DNA of 64,000 nucleotides, taken from CAXMST01 sp963793415 (GTDB lineage Bacteria > Actinomycetota > Thermoleophilia > Solirubrobacterales > 70-9). The notes under the pieces are model-generated. The model had not been told where the DNA came from. It did no database searches and worked only from the letters and a program-made list of their open reading frames with translations. Both the position numbers and the translations under genes were made by a program. Positions 51,524-58,319 of the stretch are shown one piece after another. The stretch is taken from the NCBI GenBank assembly GCA_963793415.1, contig CAWCAC010000002.1, forward strand, positions 930,001 to 994,000, in the 5' to 3' direction. Numbering within the stretch: the stretch's first letter is position 1; each line of letters opens with the position of its first letter.

Positions 51524-52813
51524 ATGAAGTTTCCGGAAGGCACCGGGGTGGAGAAGGCCGAGCAGCTCGCGATCGCGGCGATGGCTTCGATGCCCGGTGT
51601 CTCGGTCCTCGTGTTCGATCGCGACTTCCGCTTCGGGGCGGTCTTCGGGGCCGCCGTCGAGGCGCACGGCTACGACCCGGGTGAGATGGTCGGCCGGACC
51701 GCGGAGGAGGTGCTGCCTCCCGCGGCATGGGAGCGGGTCAGGCCCTTCTACGAGCGGACGCTGCGCGGCGCCGGCTCGACGTTCGACCACGTCAGCATCG
51801 ACGGAACGAGGATCTACGAGACCAGCTTCAGCCCGATTCCCGCCGATGCCGGCGGTGACGGTGACGGCGCCCCGATCGGGGGCATGATCGTCGCCCGCGA
51901 CGTGACCACCGAGCGCCGCGCCGTCGAGGCCCTGAGCGAGAGCGAGCAGCTGTATCGGATGATCTCGGAGACGTCGAGCGACGTCGTCAGCCGAATCGAT
52001 CGGACCGGCCGCTACACGTTCGTCTCACAGGCATCGAGGCGCCTGTACGGGTGGGATCCGGAGGAGCTGCTGGGCCAGCGCGTGCTCGACTTCCTCCATC
52101 CCCACGAGCAGGATGAGGCGCTGGCCGCGCAGGTCGAGCTGCTTGGCGGCCAGCTCGAGGAGCTGACGGCGCAGTACCGCTATCGCTGCGCCGACGGCAG
52201 CTGGCTCTGGGTGGAGAAGCGGATCGGCACGATCGCCGGCGACGACGGCGAGATCGTCGGGCTTCAGTCGTCAACCCGGGACATCAGCGAGCGCAAGGGG
52301 CTCGAGGCGCAGTTGCGACACGAGGCTCGCCACGATCCGCTGACCGGACTCTGGAACCGCGCCGGCCTCGATGACGAGATCCAGCGCCGGATCGCGGAGG
52401 CGCGGCGCTACCAGTTGCCGGCGGTGCTGATGCTGCTCGACCTCGACGGGCTGAAGCCGATCAACGACGCCCACGGGCACGATGCCGGCGACCGGCAACT
52501 GGTCGCCGTCGCGCGGGCGATCGAAGGCGCCGTCCGCGAAAGCGACTTCTGCGCGCGCTTCGGCGGCGACGAGTTCGCGCTGCTGCTGCCGCACACCGAG
52601 ATCGCCGCGGCGCGGATCGTTGCCGATCGCGTGGCCGGGGCCGTGCGTGCCGCCGGCGGCGGCGACGGCACCGATCGGGGTCCAACGACGGCAAGCATCG
52701 GCATCGCCGCGCTCGACGCCGCCGGCGGCGTAGACGAGTGGCTCCGTAGCGCGGATCTCGCCATGTACGAGGCGAAGCGGGCCGGCGGCGACCAGCTGCG
52801 CGAAGCCGATTGA
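51524..52813 (+). CDS. PAS-PAS-GGDEF diguanylate cyclase, cytosolic
   Basis: 429 residues, no transmembrane segment. First PAS from ~25-130 (SVLVFDRDFRFGAVFG...), second PAS 140-260 (YRMISETSSDVVSRIDRTGRYTFVSQASRRLYGWDPEELLG and the PAC-like YRYRCADGSWLWVEKRIG). The GGDEF domain begins at HDPLTGLWNRAGL; the active site is GGDEF at 347-351 and the product-inhibition I-site RESD at 338-341 is intact. It makes c-di-GMP from GTP and probably responds to a small ligand or redox cue. The ATG follows a TACTTA box (51511-51516). Confidence 0.92.
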   Translation: MKFPEGTGVEKAEQLAIAAMASMPGVSVLVFDRDFRFGAVFGAAVEAHGYDPGEMVGRTAEEVLPPAAWERVRPFYERTLRGAGSTFDHVSIDGTRIYETSFSPIPADAGGDGDGAPIGGMIVARDVTTERRAVEALSESEQLYRMISETSSDVVSRIDRTGRYTFVSQASRRLYGWDPEELLGQRVLDFLHPHEQDEALAAQVELLGGQLEELTAQYRYRCADGSWLWVEKRIGTIAGDDGEIVGLQSSTRDISERKGLEAQLRHEARHDPLTGLWNRAGLDDEIQRRIAEARRYQLPAVLMLLDLDGLKPINDAHGHDAGDRQLVAVARAIEGAVRESDFCARFGGDEFALLLPHTEIAAARIVADRVAGAVRAAGGGDGTDRGPTTASIGIAALDAAGGVDEWLRSADLAMYEAKRAGGDQLREAD

Positions 52814-52869
52814 GCAGGACCGCGGCCTTCCCGCGCAGGACAGGGCTCTTCCGTGCCGAAACGGTGCGG

Positions 52870-53316
52870 ATGGAGCAAAAGCCCCAGGACTCGCTCGGCG
52901 CGCGCTTCCTTCAGCAGCGGGTCGCGAAGAAGGGGTTGCGGCCGCGCGTCGCCGCGTCGGTGATCGCGGGCCTGTGGCTGGTCACGATCGTCATCTTCGG
53001 CATCGTCGAACACCTGCTCGACCCCGACGCCTTCAACACCGTCTGGCAGGGGATGTGGTGGGCGACGCAGACGGTGACGACGGTCGGCTACGGCGACACG
53101 ATCCCCGGCGACCCGGTCGGCCGCTTCGTGGCGACCGTCTTGATGATCGGCGGCCTCTCGTTGTTCGCCGTCGTCACCGGCACGATCACCAGCGCCTTCG
53201 TAACCCGCGCCCAGGAGATCAACCGGGACAGCAGCGAGGCAGTCCTCGAGGAGAAGCTCGACGCGCTCACCGCCGAGGTCGCGGCGCTCCGCGAGCAGCT
53301 TTCCCGCACCGACTGA
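52870..53316 (+). CDS. Small ion-channel protein (two-helix K+ channel type)
   Basis: 148 residues from the ATG at 52870. A TTG at 52810 overlaps the GGDEF stop and would add 20 residues, so coupling to that gene is possible. VAASVIAGLWLVTIVIFGIVEHLL is the first helix, WQGMWWATQTVTTVGYGDTIPGDPVGR the pore with the TVGYGD filter, VATVLMIGGLSLFAVVTGTITSAFV the second helix. A final coiled coil (AVLEEKLDALTAEVAALREQL) probably assembles the tetramer. K+ conduction is inferred from the filter. Confidence 0.85.
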   Translation: MEQKPQDSLGARFLQQRVAKKGLRPRVAASVIAGLWLVTIVIFGIVEHLLDPDAFNTVWQGMWWATQTVTTVGYGDTIPGDPVGRFVATVLMIGGLSLFAVVTGTITSAFVTRAQEINRDSSEAVLEEKLDALTAEVAALREQLSRTD

Positions 53317-53342
53317 GCGCCCGGCTCTTGCCCCGAACGACG

Positions 53343-53368
53343 CGGGGCCCACCGTGCGGCGGGCCCCG
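53343..53368. terminator. Bidirectional hairpin between convergent genes
   Basis: CGGGGCCC (53343-53350), 10-nt loop, GGGCCCCG (53361-53368). It sits between the channel gene and DUF7144 copy 2. Confidence 0.5.
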
Positions 53369-53391
53369 GGACTTGCGTCGTGATCCTCGTC

Positions 53392-53781
53392 CTAGGGCCG
53401 GCCCTCGAGCTCCCGCTCGTCCTCGCCGAAGACGATCAGGCCGTGGACGACGTAGACGCAGAGGAAGAAGATCCCCAGCGACCACCAGGGGTAGGAGCCC
53501 CCAATCGACAGCAGCGCGCCGATCGCGCCGATGCTGCCTGCCGCGATCCCGATAACCCGTCCATATGCGTTGCCGCTGATCAGCGAGAAGCCGCCCGTCA
53601 GCTGGATCAGCCCGAGCACGATCAACAGCCAGCCCAGCGTGTTCAGGTTGGTGAAGATGTAGCGGGTGTCGTTGACGAAGATGTTCGCATCGCCGAGCGC
53701 GCCGATGCCGTAGATGATGTTGAGCGTTCCGACGATCAACAGCATCGTCGCCGCGAAGACGACTCTTCCTGTGCCTCTCAT
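53392..53781 (-). CDS. DUF7144-type membrane protein (copy 2)
   Basis: 129 residues from the ATG at 53781, which has AAGGAG 6 nt upstream. A GTG at 53805 is the transcript's expected first base and would add eight residues. Four helices: VVFAATMLLIVGTLNIIYGIGAL, TLGWLLIVLGLIQLTGGFSLI, VIGIAAGSIGAIGALLSI and WSLGIFFLCVYVVHGLIVF, then a charged tail. It is paralogous in layout to the protein at 47723-48148. Function unknown. Palindrome 4 controls it at the standard distance. Confidence 0.85.
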   Translation of the reverse strand: MRGTGRVVFAATMLLIVGTLNIIYGIGALGDANIFVNDTRYIFTNLNTLGWLLIVLGLIQLTGGFSLISGNAYGRVIGIAAGSIGAIGALLSIGGSYPWWSLGIFFLCVYVVHGLIVFGEDERELEGRP

Positions 53782-53838
53782 TCGTTTCTCCTTCTGGTAG
53801 ACCACGAGTGAAGCTACCCCCGCTCGCCCGCCTTGCCG

Positions 53839-53855
53839 TCACCCGCTTTGGGTGA
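53839..53855 (-). promoter_or_regulatory. LuxR-regulon palindrome 4 (DUF7144 copy 2 promoter)
   Basis: TCACCC-GCTTT-GGGTGA, perfect arms, centre 53847. It is 36 bp from the end of the minus-strand -10 TAGCTT (complement of 53811-53816). The expected start is near 53804, leaving a ~23-nt leader with AAGGAG. Confidence 0.65.
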
Positions 53856-53897
53856 ATGCCACAGGACCCCTCGGCGCCCGCTGTGGGAGGCTTGCAG

Positions 53898-53914
53898 TCA
53901 CACGAATTGGATGA
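53898..53914 (+). promoter_or_regulatory. LuxR-regulon palindrome 5 (DUF6325 operon promoter)
   Basis: TCACAC-GAATT-GGATGA, centre 53906, 37 bp from the end of TAGGTT (53938-53943). The expected start is near 53950, giving a ~27-nt leader with AGGAGG before the ATG at 53977. Palindromes 4 and 5 are 59 bp apart, centre to centre, serving divergent genes. Confidence 0.6.
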
Positions 53915-53976
53915 TGTCCCGGGTAGCAATCGCAACCTAGGTTGAGGGCCCCGACAACGCAGGAGGAACTGACACG

Positions 53977-54426
53977 ATGGAAGCAACCCAGGACGGCCTC
54001 GAAGAGATGGGGCCGATCGACTACCTCGTGGTCGAGTGGCCGGGCAAGCAGCCGACCGGCGAAGCGGCCCCGTATCTGCTCGACCTCGTCGAGCGCGGCA
54101 TCATCCGCATCCTCGACCTCACCTTCATCACCAAGGACGAGGACGGCACCGTCTCCGGAATCGAGATCGACGAGCTCGGCGAGTCGGTCGAGGAGCTCAA
54201 GGTCTTCTCCGGCGTCTCCTCGGGGCTGATCTCCGACGACGACACGATCGAGGCCGCGCAGGCGCTCGAGCCCGGCACCTCGGCGGCGTTGCTCGTCTTC
54301 GAGAACGCCTGGGCCGGCCCCTTCGCATCCGCGGTCAGGCGCTCGGGCGGCCAGCTCGTCGCCAGCGGCCGGATCCCGACACAGGAAGTCCTCGCCGCGC
54401 TCGACGCGCTCGAGGAGAACGAGTAG
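53977..54426 (+). CDS. DUF6325 family protein
   Basis: 149 residues; ATG at 53977 with AGGAGG just upstream. GPIDYLVVEWPGKQPTGEAAPYLLDLVERGIIRILDLTFI opens the domain, and DEDGTVSGIEIDELG, GLISDDDTIEAAQALEPGTSAALLVFENAWAGPFASAVR, GGQLVASGRIP follow. It is a small soluble alpha/beta protein, acidic, of unknown function that I know as an uncharacterised stress-associated protein type of actinobacteria. The next gene encodes a SHOCT protein 36 nt downstream. The pair is under palindrome 5. Confidence 0.8.
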   Translation: MEATQDGLEEMGPIDYLVVEWPGKQPTGEAAPYLLDLVERGIIRILDLTFITKDEDGTVSGIEIDELGESVEELKVFSGVSSGLISDDDTIEAAQALEPGTSAALLVFENAWAGPFASAVRRSGGQLVASGRIPTQEVLAALDALEENE

Positions 54427-54462
54427 AGATCGGCCCCGGCCGATCGGAGAGGAACGACAGAA

Positions 54463-54732
54463 ATGCCAGGATTGATTCGAGGCGTTGCCAGGACCGCAGT
54501 CGTCGCCGGCACCGCCACCGCAGTCAGCGGCCGCGTCCAGCGCCGTCAGAACGCGAAGTGGGCCGAGCAGGAGGCGCCGCAGCAGCAACAGCAGTACGCG
54601 GAGCCGGCTCCCGCCGCCGCCCCCCAGAAGGACAACCTCGCGCAGCTCAAGGAGCTCGGCGAGCTGCGCGACTCCGGCGTGCTCACCGATGCAGAGTTCG
54701 AGGAGCAGAAGGCAAAGATCCTCGCCGGTTAG
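54463..54732 (+). CDS. SHOCT-domain protein
   Basis: 89 residues, ATG at 54463 after GGAGAGGAACGACAGAA. N-terminal amphipathic or hydrophobic part (LIRGVARTAVVAGTATAVSG), a Gln-rich linker (EAPQQQQQYAEPAP), then the SHOCT helix pair DNLAQLKELGELRDSGVLTDAEFEEQKAKILA. SHOCT modules mediate oligomerisation. DUF6325 plus SHOCT recurs as a pair in actinobacteria, so they may act together. Confidence 0.85.
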   Translation: MPGLIRGVARTAVVAGTATAVSGRVQRRQNAKWAEQEAPQQQQQYAEPAPAAAPQKDNLAQLKELGELRDSGVLTDAEFEEQKAKILAG

Positions 54733-54756
54733 CCGGATAGGGGTCGGCACCATGAG

Positions 54757-55257
54757 GTGCCTGACGTGATCGCTTACGAGCCCGAGGCCTGGAACGACCT
54801 GTTCGTTGCCGCGGCGGGCGCCTCAGCGGCGCTCGCCGGCCTCGTGTTCGTCGCGGTCTCGATCAACATCGACCGGATCATCGCCGGCGAAGGCCTCCCC
54901 GACCGGGCTCTGCAGGCCCTGTTGCAGCTGATGGTCGTCGTGGTCGCGTCGCTGCTCGTGCTCGCCCCCGGCCAGTCGAATACGGCGCTCGGCCTCGAGC
55001 TGCTCGTGGTCGGCGCCGCCGTCGCCGCCGGCAGCATGGCGCTGCTCGGACGGGCGCAGGCCGCGGACCACGCTCGCAGCGGTTGGCCCGCGCGGAGGCT
55101 CGCGGTCGCGTTCGGGACGGTCCCGATCGCGGCGGCGGGAGCGAGCCTGCTCGCGGAGACCGGCGGTGGCCTCTACTGGCTCCTCGCCGGAATCGTCCTT
55201 GCGATCCTTGTCGCCGTCCTCAACGCCTGGGTTCTGCTCGTCGAGATCCTGCGCTGA
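54757..55257 (+). CDS. Four-helix membrane protein
   Basis: 166 residues from a GTG at 54757, 24 nt after the SHOCT gene, so possibly the third gene of that operon. The chain has a short amphipathic start (YEPEAWNDLFVAAAGASAALAGLVFVAVSI) and three further helices. No motif I can name; it recalls the uncharacterised four-helix family seen in actinobacteria as 'hypothetical membrane protein'. Convergent with the CYTH gene. Confidence 0.72.
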   Translation: MPDVIAYEPEAWNDLFVAAAGASAALAGLVFVAVSINIDRIIAGEGLPDRALQALLQLMVVVVASLLVLAPGQSNTALGLELLVVGAAVAAGSMALLGRAQAADHARSGWPARRLAVAFGTVPIAAAGASLLAETGGGLYWLLAGIVLAILVAVLNAWVLLVEILR

Positions 55258-55263
55258 CGCTTG

Positions 55264-55740
55264 TCAGGCGACGCCGTCCCGCGGATCGCCGTCCGTGGCG
55301 AGCGCTCGGTTCGCGTAGCCAGGATCTCCGGTCACCTCTGCGCCGACCCACTCCGGCGCCTGGAAGCGGTCGGCGGCATCCGTCGATTCGAACTCCATCT
55401 CGACGACCGCCATGCCCTCGAGCCCTCCTTCGTACACATCGATCTCGAACAGACCTTCGTCGACGCGCCGCCTGTAGCGCCGCTTGTAGATCCGGCGTCC
55501 CCCGGTCAGCGGCCAGAGCGCGTCGAACTGCTCGGGGTCGAGCTCGATCTCGACCTCCTCGCGGGAGCGGCCGCCGCCCCGCTTGACCGTCAGCCGCCGG
55601 GCGTCGCCGGCGGCCCGGACCCGGACCTCGCCCTCCGCCTCGAGCGCCAGGTAGCCCTGCTCGATCCGCTCCGAGGGGCATTCCTCGAGCCACTCCGGCA
55701 GCGCCGAAAGCAGGAACTTGCGCTCGATCTCGGTTGCCAC
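55264..55740 (-). CDS. CYTH-domain protein
   Basis: 158 residues from the GTG at 55740. EIERKFLL is the ExExK signature of CYTH (triphosphate-tunnel) proteins; later basic and acidic strands are RVRAAGDARRLTVKRGGG, RREEVEIELDPEQFDAL, KRRYRRRV and EIDVYEGGLEGMAVVEMEFES. It is a short single-domain member, like inorganic triphosphatases or thiamine-triphosphatase-like proteins. The reaction on a triphosphate is likely. TAAGCT lies 6 nt upstream of the GTG. Confidence 0.88.
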   Translation of the reverse strand: MATEIERKFLLSALPEWLEECPSERIEQGYLALEAEGEVRVRAAGDARRLTVKRGGGRSREEVEIELDPEQFDALWPLTGGRRIYKRRYRRRVDEGLFEIDVYEGGLEGMAVVEMEFESTDAADRFQAPEWVGAEVTGDPGYANRALATDGDPRDGVA

Positions 55741-55746
55741 GGGTCG

Positions 55747-55752
55747 AGCTTA
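55747..55752 (-). promoter_or_regulatory. -10 box TAAGCT of CYTH gene
   Basis: Minus-strand TAAGCT ends 6 nt before the GTG at 55740. Confidence 0.55.
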
Positions 55753-55780
55753 GGCGACGCACCCCGGCGGCCCCGGTGCT

Positions 55781-56404
55781 TCAGGGGAGCAGCGGCGGGT
55801 CGGAGCCCATGCTGGAGGGGACCGGCTCCACCCCGAGCGCATTCGCGGCGACGGCGCGGAAGCAGACGATCTGGATCTCGAGCAGCTCCTCGCGTGAGAT
55901 CTCAGGCCGCTCGAGCCAGGCGCTGGTCGAGTCCTGCACGAACAGGAGCCAGGCGCGGATCGCCCAGCGCAGCTGCGCCGGCGGCTCGACGACGCCCATC
56001 CTCTCGATCACCCGGGCGACGACCGCGTCGTAGGCCGCGTCGATCTCCTCGCGCAGCCCCGGCTCCGCTGCCGGGCCGCCCAGGAGCACGTGCGGGATCG
56101 CGTACGGGAAGCGGGCGACGAGGTCGGCAAAGGCCCGCAGCCCCTGCTCGAAGCGCTCGCGCGGCGGCAGCTCCGGGTCCGGGTCGCTGACCTCCTGCGC
56201 CATTGCCAGGGCTGTCCGGATCGCCTCCACGTAGAAGCTGCGCTTGTCGCCGAAGTAGCGGAAGACGAGGCCTTCGGAGGCGCCGGCCGCTTCGGCGATC
56301 TCGGCCACCGTGACCTCTTCGTACGGGCGCTTGCTGAAGGCGAGCAGACCGTGGGTGAGCAACTCCTGGCGCCGCTCGTCGGGATCGAGGCGGCGCCTAG
56401 CCAT
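55781..56404 (-). CDS. TetR-family transcriptional regulator
   Basis: 207 residues from the ATG at 56404, overlapping the end of the upstream gene by 8 nt. N-terminal HTH: RRQELLTHGLLAFSKRPYEEVTVAEIAEAAGASEGLVFRYFGDKRSFYVEAI. The remainder is a helical ligand domain. It is the third gene of an operon with two exported/membrane proteins, so it probably regulates that operon, although no operator could be picked out upstream of 59670. Confidence 0.9.
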   Translation of the reverse strand: MARRRLDPDERRQELLTHGLLAFSKRPYEEVTVAEIAEAAGASEGLVFRYFGDKRSFYVEAIRTALAMAQEVSDPDPELPPRERFEQGLRAFADLVARFPYAIPHVLLGGPAAEPGLREEIDAAYDAVVARVIERMGVVEPPAQLRWAIRAWLLFVQDSTSAWLERPEISREELLEIQIVCFRAVAANALGVEPVPSSMGSDPPLLP

Positions 56405-58319
56405 CGGCGCCGACCAGTCCGATGACGCCGCCGACGGTACCCACGTAGAGGTCGCCTCCCGGGCCGACGTAGAGCGCGGCGTAGTGGTTGTTGGCGAGGG
56501 CGCCTGAGCCGCCGCGACGCTCCCAGAGGATCTCGCCGCTGCCGGCATCGACGGCGGTGAAGTACCAGGCGTCGATTCCCAGCAGGCTCTCCGGCTTCGT
56601 GTAGGTCAGCATCGTCCCGTCGGCGGCAGAGACCTTCGATACCACCGAGGGAATCCGGATCTCGTCGTTGGTCCAGGCGGTCTCGCAGGAGCGGCGTCGC
56701 GGATCGAGATCGATCCGCGCCGCGCCCGGCTCGCCGGCGTGCCCGCCGAGCGCCTTGACGAGGCCGTAGCCGTAGTTGTTCTCGACGAAGATCGCCGTGC
56801 CGGTTGCGATCAGCGAGTTCTCGGTCGCGCTCTCGCCGTCGCCGAAGACCGGCACCTCGCAGACGAGCCGATCCCGGCGGCCCGGCCCGGGCCGCGCGTC
56901 GAAGACGAGCACGTGGATGCGCGGCTCGGCGTTGTCGGTGATCGTCACGAATCGGCCGCCCAGCATCACCGTCGGCGTCGTCCCCGAGGCGCGGCTCGTC
57001 TGACCAGGCTTCTGGCGGCTGCCGTCGTCGTAGGCCTGCCTCCAGACGATCTCGGGCGCGCCACCGCGCCCCGCGCGCAGCCTGATGAGCTCCTGCGAGG
57101 TGGCGACGTAGGCGCCACCGTCGGGTGCGAGCGCGAACGAGTTCTCGATCTCGGTCCCGTCGAAGTGCAGCGAGCGGGCGCTGCCGGAGGCGGTGTCGAG
57201 CAGGCCGACCGAGCCGTCGGCGCCGACGAACCAGACGCTGTCGGTGGATCCGGGCAGGGCCGAGGTGATCGGCTCGTCGGTACCGAGCGCATCGCCGACG
57301 TCGAACTTGTCGACCGGCTCGATCGAGGGATCGGCGCCCGTGTCGACCGCGAAGCGCTCGATGACGCCGTCAGCGCCCGGCACGATCAGCCGGTTCTCGG
57401 AATCGAGCGCCGCGTAGCCGCCGCCGGCGAAATTGGTCGCGAAGTCGAGCCCGAGCGAGCGCTCGCCGACCTGGCGGCTGGCGAGCGGCTCGAGTGTCAC
57501 CGGGTCGAGCACGTAGGCGACGATCCGGGTCGCCCCGACGCAGACGGCGATCGGCCGGCCGCTCTCGTCGAACAGGATCGAGGCGCAGTCGCCGGGGGCG
57601 AGGAACGAGCGCACCGCAGCGGTGGCGGGATCGATCACGTGACGGTCGCGGTATGTGTCGGACATCGTGGAGTCGTTGTGGATGCTCGAGCCCTGGCCCG
57701 CGAGCAGACCCAGCGAGGGTGGGGGAGGGCCCGTCGAAAGCGGCTCGCCGCTCAGTCGTTCGCCGCCGCGGAAGTTGGCGGCAAGCAGCCCCGAGGGCGT
57801 GCCCGGGATGCCGTCGCTCGCCAGCGCCGTGACCAACCCGGCGCCGGCGAACGCGAGCGCCAGCCCCGTGCAGATCGCGGGTGTCAGCCGGCTCGGAGTG
57901 CCCGCGGTGACGCGTTCGCCGGGCTGCCGCAGGGAGACCGCCAGCACGATTGCGGTGACGGCGGCAAGCACCGGCGCCACTACCGCTCCGGCCGGGACCC
58001 AGGAGAGCGGCGAGAGCGAGAGCAGCGGTGTCAGGCTGAGGCCGGCGACGATCGCGGCCAGCGCGACGCCGGCGATCCGCGCTCGCCTGCCGCCGTTCCA
58101 GGCGCCCGCGGCGAGCCCGATGCAGGCGAACGGGATCGCCCCTCCGAGCAGGGTGATCAGGCCGAGGACGCCGAACAGCGGATCGCCCGAGAGCCCGGCG
58201 ACGACCATCTGCGGACCGAGCCAGAGCATGTCGAGCGCCGCCAGGGGGGTGACGGCGAGCGGCCCGAGCAGGCCGAGCATCAGCGCCCCCGCGCGAGCGC
58301 TAACCGGCGGCGGAGTCAC
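56397..58319 (-). CDS. Membrane protein with C-terminal beta-propeller
   Basis: 640 residues from a GTG at 58319. Residues ~1-175 contain about five transmembrane helices (GALMLGLLGPLAVTPLAAL, LFGVLGLITLLGGAIPFACIGLAAG, IAGVALAAIVAGLSLTPLL, AVVAPVLAAVTAIVLAV, AICTGLALAFAGAGLVTAL). The rest is an extracytoplasmic PQQ/YVTN-like propeller with blades such as VYVLDPVTLEPL, VWFVGADGSVGLLDTASG, GAYVATSQELIRLRAG and LYVGPGGDLYVGTVGGVIGLVGADG. A binding or sensor function is likely; no enzyme motif. It overlaps both neighbours (20 nt upstream, 8 nt downstream), so the three genes are one operon. Confidence 0.8.
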   Translation of the reverse strand: MTPPPVSARAGALMLGLLGPLAVTPLAALDMLWLGPQMVVAGLSGDPLFGVLGLITLLGGAIPFACIGLAAGAWNGGRRARIAGVALAAIVAGLSLTPLLSLSPLSWVPAGAVVAPVLAAVTAIVLAVSLRQPGERVTAGTPSRLTPAICTGLALAFAGAGLVTALASDGIPGTPSGLLAANFRGGERLSGEPLSTGPPPPSLGLLAGQGSSIHNDSTMSDTYRDRHVIDPATAAVRSFLAPGDCASILFDESGRPIAVCVGATRIVAYVLDPVTLEPLASRQVGERSLGLDFATNFAGGGYAALDSENRLIVPGADGVIERFAVDTGADPSIEPVDKFDVGDALGTDEPITSALPGSTDSVWFVGADGSVGLLDTASGSARSLHFDGTEIENSFALAPDGGAYVATSQELIRLRAGRGGAPEIVWRQAYDDGSRQKPGQTSRASGTTPTVMLGGRFVTITDNAEPRIHVLVFDARPGPGRRDRLVCEVPVFGDGESATENSLIATGTAIFVENNYGYGLVKALGGHAGEPGAARIDLDPRRRSCETAWTNDEIRIPSVVSKVSAADGTMLTYTKPESLLGIDAWYFTAVDAGSGEILWERRGGSGALANNHYAALYVGPGGDLYVGTVGGVIGLVGADG

